Assembly (NCBI GenBank): GCA_049177215.1
Contig: CP185379.1
Location: 2,046,001 to 2,110,000 of the forward strand
Reading direction: 5' to 3'
Length of the DNA stretch: 64,000 bases
Origin: Pollutiaquabacter aromativorans
Lineage (GTDB): Bacteria > Bacteroidota > Bacteroidia > AKYH767-A > 2013-40CM-41-45
The notes under the pieces were generated by a model. It worked only from the letters and a program-made list of their open reading frames with translations, had not been told where the DNA came from and ran no database searches. Below, in pieces: positions 52,942-61,609 of this stretch. Within the stretch, counting starts at the first letter, position 1. Each line of letters opens with the position of its first letter. Position numbers and translations under genes: made by a program.

Positions 52942-53937
52942 TCATTCTTTGATATAAGGATAATCAGCCTGAACGTAAACGTCCGTATACAATTCCGCCG
53001 GGTCCGGCCAGGGCGATTCCTCCGCAAATTTTACCGAATCCTCTACCGTATCGCGCACGCGGGTGTTGATCGTTTCGATCTCCGCTTCGGTCGCGTACTT
53101 CTTGGAACGGATCGTGATCAACACCTGTTCGATCGGATCTTTCGCCTTGTACTCTTCTACCTCTTCCTTCGTCCGGTACTTGGCGGGATCGCTCATCGAA
53201 TGACCCTTGTAACGGTAGGTATTGATCTCAAGCAGGTAAGGACCCTTTCCTGAACGCGCGTGATTCACGGCGCGTTCCATGGCTTCGTGAACCGCTTCCA
53301 CACTCATTCCGTCGACCGGCTCGGAGGGCATATCGTACGAAAGACCGAGCTTATACAGTTCCTGCACGTTGCTGGTCCGTTCGACGGACGTACCCATCGC
53401 GTAGTTGTTGTTCTCGATAATATAGACGACCGGAAGCAACCAGGTCATGGCCATGTTGAAGGCTTCGTGCAAGGCACCCTGGCGCGTGGCGCCGTCGCCC
53501 ATATAGCAGACGGTGACGTTTTTCGTTCCCAGGTATTTTTCTGCGAAAGCGATACCGGCGCCCAGCGGGATCTGTCCGCCCACGATGCCGTGTCCGCCGA
53601 AGAAACGGTTCTTGGCGTCGAACATGTGCATGGAGCCGCCCTTCCCTTTGGAACATCCGGTGGCCTTGCCGTACAGTTCGGCCATGACCGCCCGTGCACT
53701 CGTGCCTTTGCCCAGTGCATGCGCATGGTCGCGGTAGGCGGTGATCATGTTATCGTCGGGTTGCAGCACACTCATCGCGCCCGCTACCACGGCTTCCTGC
53801 CCGATGTAGAGGTGACAGAATCCTTTGATCTTCTGCATGCCGTACAGTTGTCCTGCACGCTCCTCGAATCGTCTCATGAGCAACAGCTCTTCGTACCACT
53901 TCAGGTATTGCTCTTTGGTGAATTTGCTTTTCGCCAT
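52942..53937 (-). CDS. pdhA: Pyruvate dehydrogenase E1 component, alpha subunit
   Basis: A 331-residue thiamine-diphosphate enzyme subunit that decarboxylates pyruvate together with an E1-beta subunit. It carries the family motifs RRFEERAGQLYGMQKIKGFCHLYIGQEA, ITAYRDHAHALGKG, the GGSMHMFD segment and the ThDP-binding motif GDGATRQGALHEAFNMA...ENNNYAMGT. The phosphorylation-loop-like YRYKGHSMSDPAKYRTKEE is also present. It heads a two-gene operon with pdhC. A TATCTTTG element lies about 20 bp upstream of the ATG. Confidence 0.96.
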   Translation of the reverse strand: MAKSKFTKEQYLKWYEELLLMRRFEERAGQLYGMQKIKGFCHLYIGQEAVVAGAMSVLQPDDNMITAYRDHAHALGKGTSARAVMAELYGKATGCSKGKGGSMHMFDAKNRFFGGHGIVGGQIPLGAGIAFAEKYLGTKNVTVCYMGDGATRQGALHEAFNMAMTWLLPVVYIIENNNYAMGTSVERTSNVQELYKLGLSYDMPSEPVDGMSVEAVHEAMERAVNHARSGKGPYLLEINTYRYKGHSMSDPAKYRTKEEVEEYKAKDPIEQVLITIRSKKYATEAEIETINTRVRDTVEDSVKFAEESPWPDPAELYTDVYVQADYPYIKE

Positions 53938-53957
53938 AATCGGGTCTGGACAGTCGG

Positions 53958-53965
53958 CAAAGATA
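53958..53965 (-). promoter_or_regulatory. -7 element of pdhA-pdhC operon
   Basis: The complement reads TATCTTTG, about 21 bp before the pdhA ATG at 53937. The -33 region is A/T-rich without an ideal TTG. Confidence 0.5.
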
Positions 53966-54056
53966 ATCGGAAATCAAACTAAAAAGCGGCCTTTCTCCAT
54001 TCGAAAAAGCGTGCAACTTGAATGTTAACTCTTGACATTCAACATAATACAGGGAG

Positions 54057-54081
54057 GGCCGAACATTCCGTATATTCGGCC
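54057..54081 (+). promoter_or_regulatory. Hairpin just upstream of polysaccharide operon
   Basis: GGCCGAA (54057-54063) and TTCGGCC (54075-54081) form a 7-bp perfect stem around CATTCCGTATA, followed by TCCTTTTAT. It lies 17 bp before the first gene (ATG 54099). It could be an operator, or a weak leader terminator that gates the operon; a TATATTCG sequence inside also weakly resembles a -7 element. Confidence 0.4.
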
Positions 54082-54098
54082 TCCTTTTATATCGGCGA

Positions 54099-55232
54099 AT
54101 GAAAAAAATTCAAATGGTCGACCTGATCGGCCAATACGAGAAGATCCAACAGGAGATCGATAAAGCGGTGCTGGATGTCATCCGTTCCTCGGCATACATC
54201 AACGGGCCGGAGGTAAAGGCGTTCCAGGCTGAGCTGGAACAATACCTCGGCGCGAAGCATGTGATCAATTGCGCCAACGGCACCGACGCCCTGCAGATCG
54301 CCATGATGGCGCTGGACCTCCAGCCCGGCGATGAAGTCATCACCGCCGATTTCACCTATGTGGCAACCGCCGAAGTCATCGCGTTGCTCAAGCTCAAACC
54401 AGTACTGGTCGATGTGAACCCCGATACATTCACCCTTGATCCGGCGGCGGTGGAACGTGCGATCACGCCGAAGACCAAGGCGATTGTGCCGGTTCACCTG
54501 TTCGGCCAGTGCGCGCCCATGGAGGCGATCATGGATATCGCCCGTAAATACAAGCTGTACGTCATTGAAGATACCGCGCAAGCCATCGGTGCAGATTATT
54601 ATTTCAAAGATGGCTCAAAGCAAAAAGCGGGTACCATCGGAACCATCGGCTGTACTTCATTCTTCCCGTCTAAAAATCTGGGTTGTTACGGCGACGGCGG
54701 CGCGCTCTTCACCAACGATGACGAACTCGCGAAGAAGATCCGCATGATCGCCAACCACGGTCAGTCGGTACTCTATTACCACGATGTGGTCGGTGTCAAT
54801 TCACGACTCGACTCCATCCAGGCAGCCATCCTGCGCATTAAGTTGCGTCATCTTGACGAATATGCTGCCGCACGTCGCGCAGTGGCCGATCGTTATGATC
54901 TGGCTTTTGCGAACAACCCGAAAGTGAAGACTCCGGTACGGGCTCAATGGTCCGACCACGTTTTCCATCAGTACACACTCGTTCTGAACGGTGTCGATCG
55001 CACGAAACTTCGTGAATACCTGGCCTCGAAGGATATCCCCGCCATGATCTATTACCCGGTTCCGCTGCACCTGCAGAAGGCGTATGTTGACCCGCGGTAC
55101 AAGGCCGGCGATTTTCCGGTTACCGAACATTTGTGCGCGAATGTGATCTCGCTGCCGATACACACCGAGCTGAGCGCTGAAACACAGGACCTTATCATTC
55201 AGGAAGTCCGCTCTTTTTTAGCAACTTCCTGA
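54099..55232 (+). CDS. wbpE: DegT/DnrJ/EryC1 aminotransferase, WbpE-like
   Basis: A PLP-dependent sugar aminotransferase of 377 residues. The start KIQMVDLIGQYEKIQQEIDKAV, CANGTDALQIAMMALDLQPGDEVI, FTYVATAEVIALL and EDTAQAIGA are family landmarks, and the PLP lysine is K192 in TSFFPSKNLGCYGDGGA. The sequence follows WbpE, which aminates UDP-3-keto-GlcNAcA at C3. The matching dehydrogenase, oxidoreductase and acetyltransferase (WbpA/O-, WbpB- and WbpD-like) are encoded further along the same strand, which supports this assignment. It is the first gene of the long polysaccharide cluster; ugd follows after 37 bp. Confidence 0.9.
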   Translation: MKKIQMVDLIGQYEKIQQEIDKAVLDVIRSSAYINGPEVKAFQAELEQYLGAKHVINCANGTDALQIAMMALDLQPGDEVITADFTYVATAEVIALLKLKPVLVDVNPDTFTLDPAAVERAITPKTKAIVPVHLFGQCAPMEAIMDIARKYKLYVIEDTAQAIGADYYFKDGSKQKAGTIGTIGCTSFFPSKNLGCYGDGGALFTNDDELAKKIRMIANHGQSVLYYHDVVGVNSRLDSIQAAILRIKLRHLDEYAAARRAVADRYDLAFANNPKVKTPVRAQWSDHVFHQYTLVLNGVDRTKLREYLASKDIPAMIYYPVPLHLQKAYVDPRYKAGDFPVTEHLCANVISLPIHTELSAETQDLIIQEVRSFLATS

Positions 55233-55269
55233 TCGGAATCTAGTAAAAAAGGCTTTTAAATAGCTACCC

Positions 55270-56580
55270 ATGAAAATTGCCGTCGTTGGTACCGGTTATG
55301 TCGGCTTAGTCACCGGCACGTGCTTCGCGGAAACCGGTAACCACGTGGTATGCGTCGATATCGACGCATCGAAAGTCGCGCGTATGCAGCGTGGCGAAAT
55401 CCCGATTTACGAACCGCACCTGGATGTCTTGTTCGAACGTAACATCAAACAAGGCCGACTCAGCTTCACCACGGACTTGTCGGAAGGTATCCGCGATGCG
55501 CAGATCATCTTCCTGGCTCTTCCTACACCTCCCGGCGAGGACGGCTCGGCCGACTTGAAATACGTTCTCCAGGTCGCCGGGCAACTCGGCGGACTCATGC
55601 GCGATTATAAAATCATCGTAAACAAGAGCACCGTTCCGGTCGGGACCGCCGAAAAGGTCCGAACAGCTATCGCGGAAAAAGCTACTACGGAATTCGATGT
55701 CGTATCCAACCCTGAATTTCTCCGGGAAGGGTTCGCCGTCGATGATTTCATGAAACCGGATCGTGTCGTGATCGGGACCAGCTCGGAACGCGCACGCAAG
55801 CTGATGGCGGAATTGTATGCCCCTTTCGTTCGACAGGGTAACCCGATCTACTTCATGGACGAACGCTCGTCCGAACTGACGAAGTACGCTGCCAATGCAT
55901 TCCTCGCCATGAAGATCACCTTCATGAACGAGATCGCGAACCTTTGCGAAAAAGTCGGCGCCAACGTGGACGCTGTTCGCATCGGAATCGGCGCCGACGA
56001 CCGGATCGGGAAACGCTTCCTCTTTGCCGGCATCGGCTATGGCGGCAGTTGTTTTCCGAAGGACGTGCAGGCCCTCGAGAAGATTGCCGAAGACGCGCGC
56101 TACGACTTCCGCATCCTCGATGCGGTGATGGCCGTGAACGAAGACCAGAAATTATCCCTCATCCGAAAGGTGAAAGGACTCTTTCCGGAAGGTCTGCGGG
56201 GAAAGAAGGTGGCCATGTGGGGACTCGCCTTCAAACCGGATACCGACGATATACGCGAAGCTCCTTCTCTTTATATGATCGAAGCGCTGCTCAGGGAAGG
56301 CGCAAGCGTATCGGCGTTCGATCCGGAAGCGATGGAGAATGTGCGCAAACAGATCGGAGATAAGATTCAATACGGCAAGGATGAATACGACGTACTTGAC
56401 GGCGCGGATTTTCTCATCATCGCGACGGAATGGGCGGTCTTCCGTACACCCGACTTCGAACGCATGGCCCGGTCGATGAAAGCCAAACTCATCTTCGACG
56501 GACGCAATCTCTACGACCTGAACAGCATCCGCGAACGCGGATTCACTTACTACAGCATCGGCCGGGAACCGGTGCTGTGA
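55270..56580 (+). CDS. ugd: UDP-glucose 6-dehydrogenase
   Basis: An NAD-dependent enzyme of 436 residues that oxidises UDP-glucose twice to UDP-glucuronate. The N-terminal Rossmann motif is KIAVVGTGYVGLVTGTCFAETGN. NKSTVPVGTAEKV, NPEFLREGFAVDDFMKPDRVVIG and the catalytic C261 in GYGGSCFPKDVQAL follow. The C-terminal half has WGLAFKPDTDDIREAPS. It lies 10 bp before the UDP-glucuronate decarboxylase gene, so the two steps to UDP-xylose are adjacent. Confidence 0.96.
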   Translation: MKIAVVGTGYVGLVTGTCFAETGNHVVCVDIDASKVARMQRGEIPIYEPHLDVLFERNIKQGRLSFTTDLSEGIRDAQIIFLALPTPPGEDGSADLKYVLQVAGQLGGLMRDYKIIVNKSTVPVGTAEKVRTAIAEKATTEFDVVSNPEFLREGFAVDDFMKPDRVVIGTSSERARKLMAELYAPFVRQGNPIYFMDERSSELTKYAANAFLAMKITFMNEIANLCEKVGANVDAVRIGIGADDRIGKRFLFAGIGYGGSCFPKDVQALEKIAEDARYDFRILDAVMAVNEDQKLSLIRKVKGLFPEGLRGKKVAMWGLAFKPDTDDIREAPSLYMIEALLREGASVSAFDPEAMENVRKQIGDKIQYGKDEYDVLDGADFLIIATEWAVFRTPDFERMARSMKAKLIFDGRNLYDLNSIRERGFTYYSIGREPVL

Positions 56581-56590
56581 CCGATCCACC

Positions 56591-57559
56591 ATGAAACGCG
56601 TACTCATCACCGGCGCGGCCGGTTTTCTCGGTTCACATCTGTGTGACCGTTTTTTGAAAGAAGGATACTTCGTGATCGGGATGGACAACCTGATCACCGG
56701 CGACCTGAAGAACATCGAGCATCTGTTCAAGGAAAAGAACTTCGAGTTCTACCACCACGATGTTTCAAAATTCGTCTTCGTCCCCGGTCAGCTCGATTAC
56801 ATCCTGCACTTCGCCTCACCGGCCAGTCCGATCGACTACCTCAAGATCCCGATCCAAACGCTGAAAGTCGGTTCGCTGGGTACGCACAACCTCCTCGGAC
56901 TCGCACGGGTGAAGAATGCCCGTATCCTGGTAGCCTCCACATCGGAAGTGTACGGCGATCCACTCGTCCATCCGCAACACGAGGATTACTGGGGACACGT
57001 CAACCCGATCGGCCCGCGAGGCGTCTACGACGAAGCGAAGCGCTTTCAGGAAGCGATCACGATGGCGTACCATACCTTTCACGGAGTCGAGACGCGCATC
57101 GTTCGCATCTTCAATACCTATGGCCCGCGCATGCGCCTGAACGACGGGCGTGTACTCCCCGCTTTCATCGGACAAGCCTTACGGGGTGAAGATCTGACGA
57201 TCTTCGGCGATGGCAGCCAGACCCGTTCGTTCTGCTATGTGGACGATCTGGTCGAAGGCATTTATCGTTTACTACTCAGCGACTATCACCTCCCGGTCAA
57301 CATCGGAAACCCCGACGAGATCACAATCCGCGACTTCGCCGAAGAGATCATCCGCCTTACCGGAACCAATCAGAAGGTAGTCTATCACCCGCTTCCACAG
57401 GACGATCCCAAACAACGTCAACCGGACATCACCCGTGCCCGGGAAGTGCTCGGATGGGAGCCCAGGATCGACCGTTCTGAAGGCCTGCGCCGTACCTATG
57501 CGTACTTCCGCGGGCTGAGTCCGGAAGAACTCCGGAATAGCGCCCACAGGTTCGCTTGA
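56591..57559 (+). CDS. UDP-glucuronate decarboxylase (UDP-xylose synthase)
   Basis: A short-chain dehydrogenase-type enzyme of 322 residues. TGAAGFLGSHLCDRFLKEG binds NAD. HFASPASPIDYLKIPIQTLKVGSLGTHNLLGLA, the catalytic Ser-Tyr-Lys set (STSEVYGDP, GVYDEAKRFQEAI) and RIFNTYGPRMRLNDGRVLPAF are diagnostic of the UXS group. The substrate, UDP-glucuronate, is supplied by the preceding ugd. The product UDP-xylose would feed surface glycan synthesis. The next gene starts 74 bp on, with a TAACTTAG motif between them. Confidence 0.94.
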   Translation: MKRVLITGAAGFLGSHLCDRFLKEGYFVIGMDNLITGDLKNIEHLFKEKNFEFYHHDVSKFVFVPGQLDYILHFASPASPIDYLKIPIQTLKVGSLGTHNLLGLARVKNARILVASTSEVYGDPLVHPQHEDYWGHVNPIGPRGVYDEAKRFQEAITMAYHTFHGVETRIVRIFNTYGPRMRLNDGRVLPAFIGQALRGEDLTIFGDGSQTRSFCYVDDLVEGIYRLLLSDYHLPVNIGNPDEITIRDFAEEIIRLTGTNQKVVYHPLPQDDPKQRQPDITRAREVLGWEPRIDRSEGLRRTYAYFRGLSPEELRNSAHRFA

Positions 57560-57633
57560 TCATATTTACATAATTGATTATCAGAATAATACATTCCTTC
57601 CCGATTTCGTAACTTAGCGGGAATAAGCAGACT

Positions 57634-58212
57634 ATGGATAAGAACTACTTCGCTCACGCGACTGCGGTGGTCGACGACAAAGCGGTAATTGGCACCGGAA
57701 CGAAGATCTGGCACTTTTCGCACATCATGGATGGAGCCACAATAGGCGAGAACTGCAACATCGGACAGAACGTGGTGATCTCACCCGACGTCACGCTCGG
57801 AAAGAATGTCAAGGTTCAGAACAACGTATCGATCTATACCGGCGTGACCTGTGCCGACGATGTATTCCTTGGCCCATCCATGGTCTTCACAAACGTCAAC
57901 AATCCGCGCAGCGCCATCACGCGCCGAAACCAATTCCTCAAAACGCATGTGGGTACAGGCGCGACCATTGGGGCCAATGCGACGGTCGTGTGCGGACACA
58001 ACATCGGTGAGTTCGCGTTCATCGGTGCGGGAGCCGTGGTAACGAAGGATGTTCCTGCCTACGCGCTGGTAGTCGGCAACCCCGCCCGGCAACTGGGCTG
58101 GATGAGTGAATACGGTCATCGCCTGAAGTTCGATGCCAACGGCATTGCCGTTTGTCCCGAAAGCAAACAGGAATATAAATTGGAAGGCAATAAGGTTCGT
58201 CGCATCAAGTGA
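57634..58212 (+). CDS. wbpD: Hexapeptide-repeat N-acetyltransferase, WbpD-like
   Basis: A left-handed beta-helix acyltransferase of 192 residues. Isoleucine/glycine hexapeptide repeats run from about 15 to 145 (ATIGENCNIGQNVVISPDVTLG; GATIGANATVVCGHNIG). The WbpD-specific segments GPSMVFTNVNNPRSAITRRNQF and GAGAVVTKDVPAYALVVGNPARQLGWMSEYG are present. WbpD acetylates the 3-amino group of UDP-GlcNAc(3NH2)A using acetyl-CoA. It overlaps the next gene (GTGA), so they are translationally coupled. Confidence 0.92.
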   Translation: MDKNYFAHATAVVDDKAVIGTGTKIWHFSHIMDGATIGENCNIGQNVVISPDVTLGKNVKVQNNVSIYTGVTCADDVFLGPSMVFTNVNNPRSAITRRNQFLKTHVGTGATIGANATVVCGHNIGEFAFIGAGAVVTKDVPAYALVVGNPARQLGWMSEYGHRLKFDANGIAVCPESKQEYKLEGNKVRRIK

Positions 58213-59252
58213 GCATCATCGATTCAAACAAACGCGTCCGCTTCGGAGTAGTCGGTGCCGGCCACATCGGAAAACGGCATGCGGAAATGATCCGCAGGAA
58301 CGGCGAATCCGAACTTGTCGCCATGTGCGACGTTCGACCACAATCGGAGGTTCAGCTGGATCCTTCCATCCCGCTCTACCCCTCGCTCGAGGCCATGCTC
58401 GAAGCCCATCCGGATCTGGATGTCATCAATGTATGTACCCCGAACGGTCTTCATGGCGAACACACGCTGAAAGCGCTCGAAGCGCGCAAGCATGTCGTTA
58501 TTGAGAAACCGATGGCGCTCACGGTAGCTGAATGTGAGAAGATCATCTTCAAAGCACTGCAGGTTTCCCGGCAAGTGTTCTGCGTCATGCAGAATCGCTA
58601 TTCCCCTCCCTCTGTCTGGATCAAGGAACTGGTTGAGGCGGGCACGCTCGGTCGCATCTTCATGGTACAATTGAATTGTTACTGGAACCGCGACAACCGC
58701 TACTACACCGGAAAGAACTGGAAAGGAACACCCGACCTTGACGGCGGGACGCTCTTTACCCAGTTTTCACATTTCATCGACATCATGTACTGGCTGTTCG
58801 GCGATATCACGGAGATCCAGGCACGATTCGACGATTTCACGCACGAGAACCTCACCGCCTTTGAAGATTCCGGTCTGGTGAACTTCCGTTTCGTCAACGG
58901 CGGCATGGGCAGCATCAACTACTCGACCGCGGTTTGGGACAAAAACCTTGAATCGAGCATTACCATCATCGGCGAAAAAGGCAGCGTCAAGATCGGTGGA
59001 CAATACATGAATGAAGTGGAGCGTTGTCATATCGACGGTTACACCATGCCGGAATTACCACCGGCAAGCCCCGCCAATGATTACGGAGCCTATAAGGGTT
59101 CTGCCGCCAATCACCACTTCGTCATCGAAAACGTTATCGACACCTTGAAAGGCCGCACGAGCGCCACTACCAACGCGTTGGAAGGCCTGAAAGTGGTCGA
59201 CATCATCGAGCGCATTTACGCTTTGCGCAAACTACCAAAACTCAATCGCTAA
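58209..59252 (+). CDS. wbpB: Gfo/Idh/MocA oxidoreductase, WbpB-like
   Basis: An NAD-dependent sugar oxidoreductase of 347 residues. The dinucleotide-binding start is RFGVVGAGHIGKRHAEMIRRN. VINVCTPNGLHGEHTLKALEARKHVVIEKPMALT holds the family EKP motif, and GGTLFTQFSHFIDIMYWLFGD the catalytic-region His. WbpB oxidises C3 of UDP-GlcNAcA before the WbpE amination. The start is GTG at 58209, overlapping the stop of wbpD by four bases. The order wbpD-wbpB followed by the C6 dehydrogenase supports a UDP-GlcNAc(3NAc)A route. Confidence 0.9.
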   Translation: MSIIDSNKRVRFGVVGAGHIGKRHAEMIRRNGESELVAMCDVRPQSEVQLDPSIPLYPSLEAMLEAHPDLDVINVCTPNGLHGEHTLKALEARKHVVIEKPMALTVAECEKIIFKALQVSRQVFCVMQNRYSPPSVWIKELVEAGTLGRIFMVQLNCYWNRDNRYYTGKNWKGTPDLDGGTLFTQFSHFIDIMYWLFGDITEIQARFDDFTHENLTAFEDSGLVNFRFVNGGMGSINYSTAVWDKNLESSITIIGEKGSVKIGGQYMNEVERCHIDGYTMPELPPASPANDYGAYKGSAANHHFVIENVIDTLKGRTSATTNALEGLKVVDIIERIYALRKLPKLNR

Positions 59253-59286
59253 ATACCTTTCGGAATTTTCCGGAAGAAGCATCCAT

Positions 59287-60576
59287 ATGGTTCAGGAATT
59301 ACTCAAGAAAGAAAAAAAACTTGCCATTCTGGGACTCGGCTATGTCGGGCTCCCGATCGCGCTGGAGTTCGCCAAAAAGATCAAGGTCATCGGCTTCGAC
59401 ATCAACGAAGCCCGGTTGGATAAGATGCGCAATAGCATTGACCCGAGCGGCGAACTGGACACGGAAGCTTTCAACGGATGTGATATAGAATTCACCTCAT
59501 CCATCGATAAACTCCGCGAGGCAAGTTTTTTCATCGTAACGGTACCAACGCCGATTGATGAGCACAACCTGCCCGACCTGAAACCACTTCTGGGAGCCAC
59601 ACGCTTTATCGGCAAAGTGCTCAAGAAAGGTGATTTCGTGGTGTATGAATCCACCGTCTATCCCGGATGCACCGAAGAGGATTGCCTGCCGATTCTTGAG
59701 GATGAATCAGGCCTGAAGGTCAACGCTGATTTCAAATTGGGATACTCTCCGGAACGTATCAATCCGGGCGACAAGGAACATACGATCACCAGGATCCTCA
59801 AAGTGGTTTCGGGATCCGACAAGGAAGCGCTCGATACGATCGCCTCCGTTTATGAGATCATCGTAAAGGCCGGAGTATTTCGGGCATCCTCCATCAAGGT
59901 CGCCGAAGCCGCCAAGGTCATCGAGAACACGCAGCGCGACGTGAACATCGCGCTGATGAACGAGCTGTCCATCATCTTCAACAAGATGGGCATCAATACC
60001 TACGACGTACTTCAAGCCGCCGGGACCAAGTGGAATTTCATCCGCATGCAACCCGGACTCGTCGGCGGTCATTGCATCGGCGTCGATCCCTACTACCTGA
60101 CCTACAAAGCGCAGGAACTCGGCTACCACGCCCAGGTCATCAACAGCGGCCGCTACGTGAACGACAGCATGGGTTTCTATGTGGCAAAGCAAACGGTCAA
60201 GAAGATCATCGCCGCGGGGAAAGATGTCTCCAAGGCCCGCGCCCTGGTCATGGGCGCCACCTTCAAGGAAAACGTAGACGATATCCGTAACAGTAAAGTC
60301 GCCGATGTGGTCAAGGAACTCCAATCCTACGGGGTGCAGACCGATGTAGTCGACCCGCGTGCCGATTCGAATGAACTTCAACACGAATACGGATTTGGAT
60401 TACTGGAGAAACCTGGCACTGGATACGACGCCGTGATCGTAGCCGTTAACCATTCCGAATACCAACAACTCGACGAAGCCTACTTCCGCAGCCTCTTGCA
60501 ACCGGACGGCCTGGTCGTCGATATCAAAGGCATGTACAAAGGAAAGATCCAATCCATCAACTACTGGAGTCTCTGA
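59287..60576 (+). CDS. UDP-N-acetylhexosamine 6-dehydrogenase, TviB/WbpO type
   Basis: A nucleotide-sugar dehydrogenase of 429 residues, distinct from the ugd at 55270. It shares long segments with TviB: AILGLGYVGLPIALEF, VPTPIDEHNLPDLKPL, YESTVYPGCTEEDCLPIL, GYSPERINPGDKEHT, AEAAKVIENTQRDVNIALMNELSIIF and the catalytic C263 in GGHCIGVDPYYLT. It oxidises C6 of UDP-GlcNAc or UDP-GalNAc to the uronate, giving substrate for the WbpB/E/D enzymes or for the WbpP/TviC-like epimerase encoded at 62703. It is separated from galE by one base. Confidence 0.93.
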   Translation: MVQELLKKEKKLAILGLGYVGLPIALEFAKKIKVIGFDINEARLDKMRNSIDPSGELDTEAFNGCDIEFTSSIDKLREASFFIVTVPTPIDEHNLPDLKPLLGATRFIGKVLKKGDFVVYESTVYPGCTEEDCLPILEDESGLKVNADFKLGYSPERINPGDKEHTITRILKVVSGSDKEALDTIASVYEIIVKAGVFRASSIKVAEAAKVIENTQRDVNIALMNELSIIFNKMGINTYDVLQAAGTKWNFIRMQPGLVGGHCIGVDPYYLTYKAQELGYHAQVINSGRYVNDSMGFYVAKQTVKKIIAAGKDVSKARALVMGATFKENVDDIRNSKVADVVKELQSYGVQTDVVDPRADSNELQHEYGFGLLEKPGTGYDAVIVAVNHSEYQQLDEAYFRSLLQPDGLVVDIKGMYKGKIQSINYWSL

Positions 60577-60577
60577 C

Positions 60578-61609
60578 ATGAACATCCTGGTTACAGGCGG
60601 AACCGGTTACATCGGCTCGCACACCGCGGTCGAATTGATCCAACGAGGGTACAATGCCATCCTACTCGACAACCTCAGCAATTCCCGCGAAGAGGTGGTG
60701 CACGCCATTGGAGAAATTACAGGAAAAAAAATCGATTTCTTTAACATCGACCTCTGCGACAAAAAGGAACTCGACAAGTTCTTTTCGGTTTATAAGATCG
60801 ATGCGGTGATCCACTTTGCCGCCTTCAAAGCGGTAGGCGAATCCGTCGAAGATCCGCTGCGGTACTACCGCAACAACCTGGAATCGCTGATCAATCTGCT
60901 GGAGATCTACCGCGATCGCGGACTTGATAATTTCCTCTTCTCGTCTTCCTGTTCCGTGTACGGTCAGGCATCCAAGCTCCCTGTTTCTGAAGATGCCCCC
61001 CTGCTGAAAGCGGAATCACCTTACGGCAACACTAAACAAATCGGAGAAGAGATCTTGGCCGACACGATACGGGTCAGCAAATTCCGTGGCATCGCCCTCC
61101 GCTATTTCAATCCCGCGGGTGCCCACCCCAGCGCATTGATTGGTGAATATCCGCTTCAGGCACCGAACAATCTGGTGCCCGTCATTACTCAGACCGCAAT
61201 CGGTAAACGACCCGGCATGACCGTTTTCGGAAGCGACTACGATACTCCGGATGGCACCTGCGTCCGGGATTATATACATGTGGTGGATATCGCCCGTGCG
61301 CATATCGCCGCTATGGAGCGCCTCATCCAGCGCAAGAATAAAACACCCTTTGAGATCTACAACCTGGGCACAGGAACCGGATTTACCGTTCTGCAAACCA
61401 TCCAGGCCTTCGAAAAAGTGACCGGGAAACCACTCAACTACACCCTGGGGCCGCGTCGCCCTGGCGATGTGGAGAAAGTCTGGGCCGACACGACGCTTGT
61501 TAGCAAAGAACTTGGCTGGAAAGCGGAGCTCGGCATCGAAGAGATCATGCGTTCCGCCTGGGCGTGGGAGCTTCGTTTGCAGGAAGAGTCAAAAAAACAA
61601 TTGGCATGA
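60578..61609 (+). CDS. galE: UDP-glucose 4-epimerase
   Basis: A 343-residue epimerase interconverting UDP-glucose and UDP-galactose. It has NILVTGGTGYIGSHTAVELIQRGY, VIHFAAFKAVGESVEDPLRYYRNNLESL, the SSSCSVYGQ and SPYGNTK catalytic motifs, RYFNPAGAHPSALIGE, TPDGTCVRDYIHVVDIARAH and the C-terminal RRPGDVEKVWADTTL, all typical of GalE. The final ATGA overlaps the start of rfbB. Confidence 0.95.
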   Translation: MNILVTGGTGYIGSHTAVELIQRGYNAILLDNLSNSREEVVHAIGEITGKKIDFFNIDLCDKKELDKFFSVYKIDAVIHFAAFKAVGESVEDPLRYYRNNLESLINLLEIYRDRGLDNFLFSSSCSVYGQASKLPVSEDAPLLKAESPYGNTKQIGEEILADTIRVSKFRGIALRYFNPAGAHPSALIGEYPLQAPNNLVPVITQTAIGKRPGMTVFGSDYDTPDGTCVRDYIHVVDIARAHIAAMERLIQRKNKTPFEIYNLGTGTGFTVLQTIQAFEKVTGKPLNYTLGPRRPGDVEKVWADTTLVSKELGWKAELGIEEIMRSAWAWELRLQEESKKQLA

